From positions 50,520 through 114,519 of the forward strand of contig CAMYLZ010000029.1 in NCBI GenBank assembly GCA_947259375.1: a stretch of DNA of 64,000 bases, read 5' to 3'. This DNA comes from an uncultured Parvularculaceae bacterium (GTDB lineage Bacteria > Pseudomonadota > Alphaproteobacteria > Caulobacterales > Parvularculaceae). The notes beneath the pieces are model-generated. The model did not search any database. It saw nothing but the letters and a program-made list of their open reading frames with translations, and was not told the DNA's origin. Positions within the stretch are counted from its first letter, which is position 1. Every line of letters starts with the position of its first letter. Positions 26,739 through 36,052 of this stretch are shown one piece after another. The translations under genes and the position numbers were made by a program.

Positions 26739-29700
26739 TTAGCGCTTCATGGGGGCATCCATGGTAACGCCATGCTTTTCCAATTCATCCGCGTCTTTCA
26801 CATAATAGGGGACGCCATCGGCATTCATGAACAGCCGTTCCATCTCCGGCCGAGTGAAGGGGCGTGATCCAAGCCGCCCGAAGACGGCGATCTGATGGCC
26901 GGTCTCATCAACCGCCCGGTCGCGATCCAGGCCTTTTGACAAGGCGAGCGCCGGTTTCGATGTCTTGCGCCAAGCGATAATTTCAGGCATCGGCGCCGGC
27001 GAAAAACCGTAGAAGTTGGGTTGTGAATCCGGGCTTGTCAGTTGCAAGACTTTAAGGCCGTTACGACCGTCGGCAACATAGGCAAATAACGATGCGTTTG
27101 TGGTCGCGACGATTACGTCACGTGCGTCGTTGAGCGTGCCGCCGCCGTCAAAATTCGTATATAGTCTGGGCATCTCCGGACGCTTGATGTCAATTATGAC
27201 AACGCCATCCGATTTGGCAGCCACATAAGCGTAAGTCCGTGCGATGTAAATCTTTTGTGCGTCGGCTATTGGAATGTGCGCTGCTTCCACGGGCTTTGGC
27301 GCTGCAAGATTAGTGACATCGAAAACCTTTAAGCCATGAGCGTCCGTCACGAACAGATAGCGGAATTGCAGTGCACTTGCTCTCATCTCTTCAAGCGCGA
27401 TGACCGCCTCTGTTTTCGGGGTAAGTGGATCATTGAGGTTGACGACAACAAGGCCGACTTTTGCAGCGATGTAGGCGTAGTGTCCGGCGAGCGTTATATG
27501 CCGGGCCCCGTCCAACACCCCACGCTCGTTCCAGCTGAGCGCGCGCTTGAAGAAGTTATTGCGCGGTTCCCCGTCGGCGAGAGTGTTGACGTCGACAATG
27601 ATCAGACCTTCCTCCGCATCGGTAATGAACGCGTAATTATAAATTTGATGAAACGCTTGCTCGTCGTTCATTTTACGCATTTCTTCGGTATTACGGTTCG
27701 GTGCGATCGGTTGGTTTGTGGGAAGCGCCATGCATGTGGCGTTTTCAGTCTGCACATGTGTGTCGTGTCCGAGGGGGGAGAACGGTGCTGTGAGAATCCT
27801 TTCCGAGAGTCCTTTATTCGCGATTGAGGCAACGTCATAGGCGCGGAAACCGCCTTTGCCTTCGGCAGAAAATAGGTATTCGCCGCGTAATTGTAGGCAA
27901 TTGACGGCGCCGCCGGCGCTTTGTGTGACATTGGCGATTTCCTCAAGTGCGCCAGTTTCGCCGCCCCCCCCCTCGCCGAACGTCTTGCCGCGCGTCCAGT
28001 TGATGAGTTCGCGGTCATTTTTATTCACATGCGCCTCAAAATAATCGGGATACGCATATTTATGGAGATAGGATCCGAACACAGCCTGCGGTTCATCCCA
28101 TTCAGTGACGCGTATAGCTTCGATACCGCCGTCTAGACCGGTATAAGCATGGAGGCCGACAAAATTCACGAAATTTGTACCGAGCAGTAAAAGCTGCGCC
28201 ATAATTGCATTGTTGTCGCCTTCTGCCGACAAATGGCAATCTGTACAGGTTTTCGTCTCTGTTTTACGCACCGTATGTGGAAAGTGCGGAGCGAATGCTT
28301 GGCTTGAAAAGCCGACAGCGGAAATTGGCGGTTGCTGTACGTAGATGCGTTCACGGTTGACGTTTGTTGAAGACAGTACGAGCGCGGAAGAAGAGCGAAC
28401 TGGCGCCACAGTGTTGTTTTTTGTGTCCTGATGCTTGCCGAGCTGAAACATCTGGTCGCGCGCAACCTGGGGGTTGTAGGTTGCATAATTGCGCGTCGTT
28501 TCGCCTTCATATTTATGGACGTCAGTCTTCCAATTGGCCTCAATTGGCAAGTGACAGCCGCCGCAGGACGTCGTCCAGGAGAGGTGGCAAGTAAAACATT
28601 CAATCTCCTCGTCCTTGTGGGCGAGGTCCGCCATTTCGGCATTTTTGCCCCATCGCATCGCGCCGTTGGGGTCCATTGAAATGGTCTTTGCACGTGCGGA
28701 TTTGGCGTTGTAATGCGGCGAGGTCGGATCGACAGAGTCCTTCACGAGGGAGATTTCCCACTCAATGGTGGGATCAATGATGGAACGCTGGACTAGGACA
28801 TTGCGACCGCGGCGCTTTATCCACTCAAAGCGATTTCGGCCGTCAGGGTTTTTCAAGATTGAAAGGTCTCGGCCGTTAGGGCTGGCCGCCGGCCCGGTCG
28901 TCTTCAACGTCGGGTATTGACTAGCCGTGCCGTGGCAATCCTTACAGCGGATTTCTACAGCATTTGCCACTTCGCCGTGAATATATCCATTGCCGTGGCT
29001 GTCTTGAGCATAATGGCAATCTGCGCATTGCATTCCAACCTCGGCGTGGATCGACATCATGTGAACGGAGTTTCCCGGATTGACGCCGGGTTCTGCGTGT
29101 TTTCCTTCACCGCGCTTGCGCCACTTTTCGGGATCGTCATTAGCCACGATGTTCCCGTTGGCGTCGAGCAGATTACCGTCGCGGTCGCGTTTCAAAACTA
29201 CGCGGAAGTTCCAGCCATGTCCGTGATAGTCGGCAAACTGCGTATCCTTGAGGTCGGGGTTCAGGTCGTAGACATTGCGCAAAAAGTCGAGTTTGGCCCA
29301 CTTGCCGCGTGGAGCGGCGCCTTCTGGATTGCGATCGAGTATTTTGCGCTGTTCGGCTATGGTGGGATATCGTTGCTCTTTTGGCCACATAAATGGCGCG
29401 TCGGATTCATAATCCCACATTGTATAGCCAAGATAGGTATTCAGAAACATATTTGGTTGGTGCATGTGGCAGATCATGCATTGCGAAGTGGGGATGGCGC
29501 GGGTGAATTCATGTTTTAACGGATGGCCTGGTTCGTCCTTTGGAATGGTCGGATCAGCCGTGATAGATTGGCCGTCGCGGCCAAATTGCGCATAGGTAAG
29601 AGCGTGGCGCGGCTCGCGATCATTAGCATAGACCACGTGACACGATGCGCATCCGGACGAGCGATAGTCGCCCGGATTGTCGTTGGTGCCGAGAAACCAT

Positions 29701-30674
29701 GTAAACGGATCATTGAGCCGCGTCTTGTGAATGTTGAGAACGGGGATCGCGACGCGCAGCCCCGTGCCCGGACCGCGATTTGACTGCCGAATATCCGGCC
29801 GGCCGGGTTCCTCAAGGCGTTGCAGTTGCCCGGTGGCGTTTGGAAGGCCAATCTCTGCGAATTGCGTCAGGATGTTTCGACCACCCCGCTCGAAAACGCG
29901 GAATATGTCGGCAGGCGGGATAACATGCCAGGTAGGTAAGGGGGCAAGATAAGGTAGTGCGCCGCGCGCCATAGCGGCGGGAGTGGGCTGCGTCGGACAT
30001 CCCAACGGGTGATCTTCAACCGGTTCGCCAGGTGAACAAATCGCTGCGGGCTCTCCGTCGCGAGTGTACGCTTCTCCAATAACGTAATTCTTAAACGGCA
30101 AGATGCCATTGTTATAGGCGGCGCCGCCCCACAACATGGCGCCGGTCGCCATCAGCGAACGCTCGGCCGCAAGAATCTCGCGCATGTGGCAATTTCCGCA
30201 GGCATCTCGCGCTACGCGGTAATCTGACGGATTGATGAAACGTATGAATTCTGGCGCCTCCTTGTTCAGGAGCGCATAGGAATGTTTGGGATTGGATGAA
30301 TGCGGAATATGCCAGCTTTCCGGATATCGCGGCAAGACATGGGCTTCATTACGCGCGGCTTCGTACTCGGGTGTGTTTTCGATTAGGCCTACTGCGTTGA
30401 TTGAAGCATCTCCCCCATGACAGTCCGTGCATCCGATACGCAAATCGGCCGCCGGATTGTGCATTGTTGGCGCGTCGCTCGCCGTGTGGCAGGAGCGACA
30501 TCCTGCACTTTTCAATTCAACCTGCGAGTTTTCCTGGTACACCGGCGCAGGCGGTGCGATTACCCGTGAATAGTCTCGTTCGACAGGTTTTTCTTTTTCT
30601 GATGCGGAAGCGGCGCCGGCCAGCAGCGTAAACACCGCAATCGCTTTCAAGCTTATGTTGAATACCATGCGCAT
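26739..30674 (-). CDS. Decaheme cytochrome c with LVIVD beta-propeller, 1311 aa
   Basis: Exported giant cytochrome. Signal peptide to about residue 24 (ending GAASAS). Ten CxxCH heme motifs are visible, in order CRSCH, CTDCH, CGNCH, CASCH, CMICH, CADCH, CKDCH, CFTCH, CGGCH and CTDCH, across the first ~830 residues. The C-terminal third has about six LVIVD-type repeats (e.g. EEGLIIVDVNTL, KVGLVVVNLNDP, SDGVVIIDIKRP), predicted to form a beta-propeller. The ATG overlaps the upstream barrel gene's TGA by one base. Likely periplasmic or cell-surface electron carrier; substrate unknown. Confidence 0.92.
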   Translation of the reverse strand: MRMVFNISLKAIAVFTLLAGAASASEKEKPVERDYSRVIAPPAPVYQENSQVELKSAGCRSCHTASDAPTMHNPAADLRIGCTDCHGGDASINAVGLIENTPEYEAARNEAHVLPRYPESWHIPHSSNPKHSYALLNKEAPEFIRFINPSDYRVARDACGNCHMREILAAERSLMATGAMLWGGAAYNNGILPFKNYVIGEAYTRDGEPAAICSPGEPVEDHPLGCPTQPTPAAMARGALPYLAPLPTWHVIPPADIFRVFERGGRNILTQFAEIGLPNATGQLQRLEEPGRPDIRQSNRGPGTGLRVAIPVLNIHKTRLNDPFTWFLGTNDNPGDYRSSGCASCHVVYANDREPRHALTYAQFGRDGQSITADPTIPKDEPGHPLKHEFTRAIPTSQCMICHMHQPNMFLNTYLGYTMWDYESDAPFMWPKEQRYPTIAEQRKILDRNPEGAAPRGKWAKLDFLRNVYDLNPDLKDTQFADYHGHGWNFRVVLKRDRDGNLLDANGNIVANDDPEKWRKRGEGKHAEPGVNPGNSVHMMSIHAEVGMQCADCHYAQDSHGNGYIHGEVANAVEIRCKDCHGTASQYPTLKTTGPAASPNGRDLSILKNPDGRNRFEWIKRRGRNVLVQRSIIDPTIEWEISLVKDSVDPTSPHYNAKSARAKTISMDPNGAMRWGKNAEMADLAHKDEEIECFTCHLSWTTSCGGCHLPIEANWKTDVHKYEGETTRNYATYNPQVARDQMFQLGKHQDTKNNTVAPVRSSSALVLSSTNVNRERIYVQQPPISAVGFSSQAFAPHFPHTVRKTETKTCTDCHLSAEGDNNAIMAQLLLLGTNFVNFVGLHAYTGLDGGIEAIRVTEWDEPQAVFGSYLHKYAYPDYFEAHVNKNDRELINWTRGKTFGEGGGGETGALEEIANVTQSAGGAVNCLQLRGEYLFSAEGKGGFRAYDVASIANKGLSERILTAPFSPLGHDTHVQTENATCMALPTNQPIAPNRNTEEMRKMNDEQAFHQIYNYAFITDAEEGLIIVDVNTLADGEPRNNFFKRALSWNERGVLDGARHITLAGHYAYIAAKVGLVVVNLNDPLTPKTEAVIALEEMRASALQFRYLFVTDAHGLKVFDVTNLAAPKPVEAAHIPIADAQKIYIARTYAYVAAKSDGVVIIDIKRPEMPRLYTNFDGGGTLNDARDVIVATTNASLFAYVADGRNGLKVLQLTSPDSQPNFYGFSPAPMPEIIAWRKTSKPALALSKGLDRDRAVDETGHQIAVFGRLGSRPFTRPEMERLFMNADGVPYYVKDADELEKHGVTMDAPMKR

Positions 30675-32404
30675 CAGTATGTCAGCACCGCGTTGAAGAG
30701 AACCGAGTAGTACAGGTTTCGGCCCTCATTATTGTCATAGAGCTGATTGAAGCCATCGCCAGGCCGCAAGGCCGCGCCGGAGAGGCGCAGGACGACATTC
30801 TGAATGAAGCCGGGCCTATAGATGATGGCGCTAGAGGCATCCCAGCCAATATTATTGTTGATCGCGCCCTGCATTCGCAGCGTCTCAAGCGTGCCGGTCT
30901 TGTGAAACCACAGCCGGTTTATGTTGAAGGATACTCGCAAGGGCGGCAGGACGTCGAAGTCGGCGCCGGCGCCTGCAAGGATGATCCCAGGGTTGTTGAA
31001 ATTGGACTGCCCCTGTTCTTTGGACGAACGCAGGTCTGGCAGTACGCCGTTGCGTCCGTTCATTCCGACAACTCGCCCGCCGCCAACAAAGGGCACGGAC
31101 TGTCGGATCCAATAACTGGTGTCGGCGCCGGCAAATTGCGGGTTTTCGAAAATTGCATCGAATCCGCGTTCAACATTGTCATAAGGATTGCCGTCACCGC
31201 TGGCGAACAGTCCTGAGAAGCGCACACGACCCCATCCCCTGTCATAAGAAGGCTCTATGGCGGCGAAGAATGAACGAATTTTGGCTTGGCGGCCGGTGAA
31301 AATATTGTTGCGATCTTCGCCAAAGGAATAATAAGCGGACGCCGTCAAATTAATGCGGCCAACCCGTCCGTCTGCGTTGTAGCCAAGATACAATACGTCG
31401 TAGTCACGACCGCGCAGATTACCGATTAGCGCCGGGCGAACCGGAAATCCATTCTTGTCAATTTCTATGTCGTCGCTTTCCCGGTTCAGGTTGTAGACCG
31501 CAGTAACCTGGCTTGTCATGCCGGGGAAGGGCAGGTCCTGGCGATATAAATTGGCGAGGAAGACAAAGTCGTCACGAGGTTTCCGGGTTACGTCATTGAG
31601 GCCGGAGTTGGTGTCTTTTTCTATCCGGGCGAAGGCGGCAAGGTTGTATTGAAAGCGGTTGTTGTCTCGATTGCCGAAGAACCGCACGCCAAGTTGATTG
31701 TCTTGAAATAGGAAGCCGCGAAAGTCCGATGAAAACGGCTGAATACCGACACGAACTGAGTCAAAGTCATATCGCTCTGAGACGTTTCTAATGTGGTAAT
31801 CAACAAACGCTTCTTGCAGGCCGATAAACCCGTCATGGCGCGTCAGTTTTTCGGAGGGTTCCACATAGAGGATGCGTTTTTCCTCCACCCTGGCAAAATT
31901 ATAGTTGAAGACCGGCGTTAGGCGGAATTCGAGGTCTTGCGGTTTAAAAGCAGTCGACCCTTTGATCAGCGAGAAGCTGGTGATCAGGTTCTGATTGAAG
32001 CCGAAACTGTCGGAGTCTCCGAAAACATCGATATCGCCGGCGTCTGATGTAGTTTGTATGCCTACGGGCAAGGGGAACGAGCGTGGCTCGACAACGCTGT
32101 CTGAGATGATCGAAGCGACAAAGAACCAGTCCTTTCCAAATACCGGGTGGTCGCCCTTTAGGGTGTTCTGGTTATAAGGATCCCACCAGCGCGTTTGGAG
32201 AAGCCCGAGATTCTCGGCAAGCCGCCAGCGGTCCGGCACGGCGGGGGCGCATTCTGTGAATTCGCGGCCTTTTTCACGGCAGTCCGGGTAGTCTTCCAGT
32301 TGAGGCGGCGAGACCGCGCCCGGATTTAACGGCGCCTGCTGAGCATAAACTGGCAGTGTCAGTGCGCCAAGGCTAAGAAATATGATAGTGTTCCGGAACA
32401 TCAT
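30674..32404 (-). CDS. Outer-membrane beta-barrel (porin-like) protein of the cytochrome cluster
   Basis: 576 aa with a signal peptide (LGALTLPVYAQ) and alternating hydrophobic strands throughout, ending in VLFNAVLTY, as in outer-membrane barrels. A conserved-looking N-terminal block (about residues 30-95) has a cysteine pair (CREKG...CAP). No recognised transport family. ATG at 32404 forms a 4-bp ATGA overlap with the upstream lipoprotein gene and follows AGGGGAA. Placement directly before the decaheme protein recalls porin-cytochrome conduits (MtrB-like role), but there is no detectable MtrB motif. Confidence 0.8.
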   Translation of the reverse strand: MMFRNTIIFLSLGALTLPVYAQQAPLNPGAVSPPQLEDYPDCREKGREFTECAPAVPDRWRLAENLGLLQTRWWDPYNQNTLKGDHPVFGKDWFFVASIISDSVVEPRSFPLPVGIQTTSDAGDIDVFGDSDSFGFNQNLITSFSLIKGSTAFKPQDLEFRLTPVFNYNFARVEEKRILYVEPSEKLTRHDGFIGLQEAFVDYHIRNVSERYDFDSVRVGIQPFSSDFRGFLFQDNQLGVRFFGNRDNNRFQYNLAAFARIEKDTNSGLNDVTRKPRDDFVFLANLYRQDLPFPGMTSQVTAVYNLNRESDDIEIDKNGFPVRPALIGNLRGRDYDVLYLGYNADGRVGRINLTASAYYSFGEDRNNIFTGRQAKIRSFFAAIEPSYDRGWGRVRFSGLFASGDGNPYDNVERGFDAIFENPQFAGADTSYWIRQSVPFVGGGRVVGMNGRNGVLPDLRSSKEQGQSNFNNPGIILAGAGADFDVLPPLRVSFNINRLWFHKTGTLETLRMQGAINNNIGWDASSAIIYRPGFIQNVVLRLSGAALRPGDGFNQLYDNNEGRNLYYSVLFNAVLTY

Positions 32405-34410
32405 TTCCCCTGACACACATTTTGTTCATTTGATTCGACAAATGGATTGAATGGGCAATTGACATATCGCAGCCGCACCGGCGCGCCATTCACGGATATG
32501 ACGATCTGGTCGGCGCGGATTGCCATTGGCGCATTGTTGATGGAGCCGTTCAGGTGCTCAGCCGCATTATGAAGGCCGAGAAAGGAGATCATGTCATCTT
32601 GATCTATGCCGTCGCCAGATACGCCAATACCGCCGATAAGTGTTGACCCGCGATAGATAGGTACGGAGCCGGGGAAAACCTGGATGCCATTCTGTAGTCG
32701 GTTTTGCGAGCCCGGCAGGGCGGCGATATCCGGCAAAAAGGTGCACCCAGTGGCCGTATCCGGGCCGGCGCCCAGAACATGGATAACATGCTCGAGAATA
32801 TTTTCGACAATCAGCGAACTTTGCAGGCCTGTGGCGAATATGCTCCATTCCGCAATCGGAAGAGATAGCGGACCATTTGGGGCGCCGACTTCGCCATCCG
32901 GGAAATAAGGCCGTGAAAGGTTGCCGCCGGATCGATCCGAGAATGCAAAGGCGCCCGTTAGTGCCGCAGGGTCCGGGATGAAGTCGCGCAAATCCTGAAC
33001 ATAGGATGTTACCGGTTTGGTGGCGTTGAAGCCGGGAATGACGGGCGGCGATGCGCCGGTCAGGTCGGCAGCCGAAATGGCGTTCGAGATGAACGCGGCG
33101 GTGCGGGCCTTTTGCAGTGATACGTCGGCGCCAAAAATTGGCGCGTCAGGGCCTCGGATGATGCCGAGGATTTGCCCATATGTATCGACTACGGAAATTG
33201 TAACCTGTGCACGCGAATTGAGCGGCTGCCGGATTTGCCCGCGCGCAGCGGTCATCACATTGAAAGCTTCTTCCAGAATTGTCGTGACTTCCGTAGCGGT
33301 AAGGGGCGTGCCGATCACAGCGCCGTCGGTCCCGGCGCGCGGCGGGTATCGATTTGCTCCCGCCCCGTCTGTGAGGATGAATATATCTGAATTGGAAAAT
33401 TCTGCGGCGCTCGCCGGGCGTATGCCGGAGCCTTCCGAGCCATAGGCGGTTCCAGCGTATACGCCGCCGAGTGACGCGCCGTCAAAATAGGCGGTGACGT
33501 CGACGAGATCGCCCTGAACGCCTCCGGTGATCGAGGCAAACAACGGCGCCGATGCCGGTACGCTTTGAAGGTCGGCATCCCCGGTGTCGGAAAAGCGCAA
33601 GGTTGTGCCGTCAACAGAGATGCGATTGGCCAGGATTGTCGCCGGCGCCGAAAAACCGAGTGTCCCCGCCCAGGCGATCGCTTCCTCATCGCTTTCATCT
33701 GTATCGAGGATATTGGCGTCAAATCCGTAGTCGTTATCCGCAACAACGCCGATGCCGCCAACAACGACCCCATCTTTGTAAAGAGGAAAACCTCCCGGGT
33801 CGGCCGCAAGCCCCAATGGTGAACGGTGCGGTCCGATGCTAGCGCCGCCGTTAGCCGCGCGGGTGTTCAAATCAGAACATGGAAGTTGCGAGAATTGAAC
33901 GCCGAATAAGGGGCCGCTCTCAAGGCCAACCGTCGTTGGGGCAGGCGGGAAATGTTCCTGGACAATTTGGCTGGCGGTGCGAGATGAAAAGGCATTTCCG
34001 CCGGAAGAAAGGTAAGCGCCCGTGATCGCTTTCGCGATTGCCGCGAGTGTGGAAGGAACATCAACTCCTTGTAATGATGTGTTGGGCGCGGCGGATGGCC
34101 CGGGCCGTACTGTTGTAGTCGGCGCCGCGCCATTCATCCGAAAAACCGCGAGTACATTGCCAACGCGATCTACGATGGCGATAGTTGCTGGCGAGGACAG
34201 GGCTCGCGCTTCAGCTACGGACTGCGCAATGATTGTTTCAACATCGCCGGCGGAAAGACTGCGCTGTTCGGCCCTGAACAACGGTGAAACGGCGCCCGGC
34301 GGGGGCGTGGCGGTTACGGGCGGAGGCAGGGCGGATTCTTCGCTTCCGCCGCAAGCCGCGAGTGTTGCCGTCGCCGCTGCCGCTAACCAAATTCTGCTTC
34401 CCGCCGGCAT
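32401..34410 (-). CDS. Lipoprotein with two GlcG/HbpS-like (DUF336) heme-binding domains
   Basis: 669 aa. A signal peptide with lipobox LAACGGS predicts lipidation at about Cys20. Two GlcG/HbpS-like modules are seen: the first starts near residue 50 (DVETIIAQSVAEARAL, ATIAIVDRVGNVLAVFRM), the second near residue 365 (EVTTILEEAFNVMTAARGQ, VTISVVDTYGQILGIIRG). Each ends in a glycine-rich YRGSTLIGGIGVSGDGIDQD-type segment. HbpS relatives bind heme or respond to redox stress. Large insertions separate the motifs. Translation-coupled to the barrel gene. Confidence 0.82.
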   Translation of the reverse strand: MPAGSRIWLAAAATATLAACGGSEESALPPPVTATPPPGAVSPLFRAEQRSLSAGDVETIIAQSVAEARALSSPATIAIVDRVGNVLAVFRMNGAAPTTTVRPGPSAAPNTSLQGVDVPSTLAAIAKAITGAYLSSGGNAFSSRTASQIVQEHFPPAPTTVGLESGPLFGVQFSQLPCSDLNTRAANGGASIGPHRSPLGLAADPGGFPLYKDGVVVGGIGVVADNDYGFDANILDTDESDEEAIAWAGTLGFSAPATILANRISVDGTTLRFSDTGDADLQSVPASAPLFASITGGVQGDLVDVTAYFDGASLGGVYAGTAYGSEGSGIRPASAAEFSNSDIFILTDGAGANRYPPRAGTDGAVIGTPLTATEVTTILEEAFNVMTAARGQIRQPLNSRAQVTISVVDTYGQILGIIRGPDAPIFGADVSLQKARTAAFISNAISAADLTGASPPVIPGFNATKPVTSYVQDLRDFIPDPAALTGAFAFSDRSGGNLSRPYFPDGEVGAPNGPLSLPIAEWSIFATGLQSSLIVENILEHVIHVLGAGPDTATGCTFLPDIAALPGSQNRLQNGIQVFPGSVPIYRGSTLIGGIGVSGDGIDQDDMISFLGLHNAAEHLNGSINNAPMAIRADQIVISVNGAPVRLRYVNCPFNPFVESNEQNVCQGK

Positions 34411-34456
34411 CGCCTCTCCCTTGCGTTGCTAGGTCTGATTATTGTCTGTCGCGCTC

Positions 34457-35962
34457 CTAGAGATATCCGTAACTCAACATGGCGTCGGCAACTCGCGCGA
34501 AGCTGGAGATATTGGCGCCCGCCTGATAGTCGACGACGCCATTGCGCACCGGTGCATAATCCACGCATTGCTTATGAATCGATCGCATGATTTTTTCTAG
34601 CTCTGCTTCCACTTGCTGGCGCGTCCAGATCAGACGCTGCGCGTTCTGCGCTTGCTCTAGACCGGAACAGCCGACCCCTCCGGCATTTGCAGCTTTGGCC
34701 GGACCGAAGATAACGTTGGCGTCTTTCAGGACATGAATGGCTTGTGCAGTTAGAGGCATGTTTGCGCCCTCCGCGAGGCATTCAATGCCGTTTTTCACGA
34801 GCGTTGCAGCCATGTGTTCGTCGATTTCGTTTTGTGTCGCGCAGGGAAGGCCAATATTGCAGGGTACGGTCCATGGCGATTTTCCGGCGTGATAAGAAAC
34901 GCCCTTGGCTTCACTCGCGAGCACGGCGAGAGAGGCTCGGCGGTTTTCTTTCACATCCTGCAGAATAGCAAAGCTCTCATCGTTGAAACCGTCCGGCAAA
35001 TGCACAAATCCGCGGCTGTCGGAGGCGGTGACGACTTTCGCCCCCATGCGGATCGCGCGTTGCACGGCGTAAATAGCGACATTACCAGAGCCGGATACAG
35101 CGACTGTTTTGCCCTTCATTGATTTGCCATGCTGCTGCAGCATGTCTTCGGCAAAAACAACGACGCCGTAACCGGTCGCTTCCTTCCGAATTTCGCTGCC
35201 GCCAAAAGTCAGGCCTTTGCCGGTTAGAACGCCGCCCGTGTAATGGTTCGAAAGCTGTTTGTATTTTCCGAAGAGATATCCGATTTCACGTGCGCCGACG
35301 CCGATGTCGCCTGCGGGGACGTCTATGCTTTCGCCAATATGACGAAACAGTTCGCTCATCATGGCGTGGCAGAAACGCATGATCTCGCCGTCAGAGCGTC
35401 CTTTAGGGTGAAAATTCGATCCTCCTTTGCCGCCGCCCATGGGCAGTCGGGTAAGCGCATTCTTGTAAGTTTGCTCGAAGCCAAGAAATTTCAAAATGCT
35501 GACATTGACGCTTGGGTCAAACCGCAGCCCGCCCTTGTAAGGGCCCATCGACGAATTGAACTGTACACGAAAACCTTTATTCGCGTGGGGTACGCCATTG
35601 TCGTCTTCCCACACGATCCGGAAGCTGACGATCCGATCGGGCTCTGTCATGCGTTCCAGGATCCGCGCATCAGTGTATTTTCGGTGATCGAGATAGAATG
35701 GCATCACCGTTTCAACAAATTCGAAGACTGCCTGATGAAATTCTGGTTCATGAGGGTTGCGCCGCATTAAGCCATCCATGAAATGGTCAATTTCACGAAC
35801 AGTGGATTGCGAGGAACCGCCGCCGACAACAAAACGTGCTTTGGGCTCGGAAGTCGTCTGAACCAATGTTGCGCCCATATCTTGTTGCGCTTTCACAAGC
35901 GGTGCGGTTTGCTCGACCGATTGACTTGTGTTGGCTCCGTCCTTTTTCTTGCGCCAGAACAT
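34457..35962 (-). CDS. gdhA: NADP-type glutamate dehydrogenase
   Basis: 501 aa; a hexameric GDH of the ~450-residue class plus an extra N-terminal stretch of ~50 residues (MFWRKKKDG and onward). Substrate region GPYKGGLRFDPSVN, catalytic lysine in LPMGGGKGGSNF, and nucleotide-binding motif VAVSGSGNVAIYA are intact. Interconverts 2-oxoglutarate plus ammonium and glutamate. ATG at 35962 follows GGGAG; an upstream TTG is also in frame. It sits in the middle of an electron-transfer gene run, with a 90-base gap upstream that may hold its own promoter. Confidence 0.95.
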   Translation of the reverse strand: MFWRKKKDGANTSQSVEQTAPLVKAQQDMGATLVQTTSEPKARFVVGGGSSQSTVREIDHFMDGLMRRNPHEPEFHQAVFEFVETVMPFYLDHRKYTDARILERMTEPDRIVSFRIVWEDDNGVPHANKGFRVQFNSSMGPYKGGLRFDPSVNVSILKFLGFEQTYKNALTRLPMGGGKGGSNFHPKGRSDGEIMRFCHAMMSELFRHIGESIDVPAGDIGVGAREIGYLFGKYKQLSNHYTGGVLTGKGLTFGGSEIRKEATGYGVVVFAEDMLQQHGKSMKGKTVAVSGSGNVAIYAVQRAIRMGAKVVTASDSRGFVHLPDGFNDESFAILQDVKENRRASLAVLASEAKGVSYHAGKSPWTVPCNIGLPCATQNEIDEHMAATLVKNGIECLAEGANMPLTAQAIHVLKDANVIFGPAKAANAGGVGCSGLEQAQNAQRLIWTRQQVEAELEKIMRSIHKQCVDYAPVRNGVVDYQAGANISSFARVADAMLSYGYL

Positions 35963-36052
35963 TGCATCGTCTCCCAATCCCCGCTCGTCTTGTCATGCTA
36001 CGACATGGCACGGGGGTATGCCCATCGCGTGTTCCGCTTTTTATGTCTCTAT

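Noticed and set aside
30674..32404. Barrel protein as a true MtrB homologue
   Set aside because: No CxxC near the mature N-terminus or other MtrB signature; only position and fold class support the comparison.
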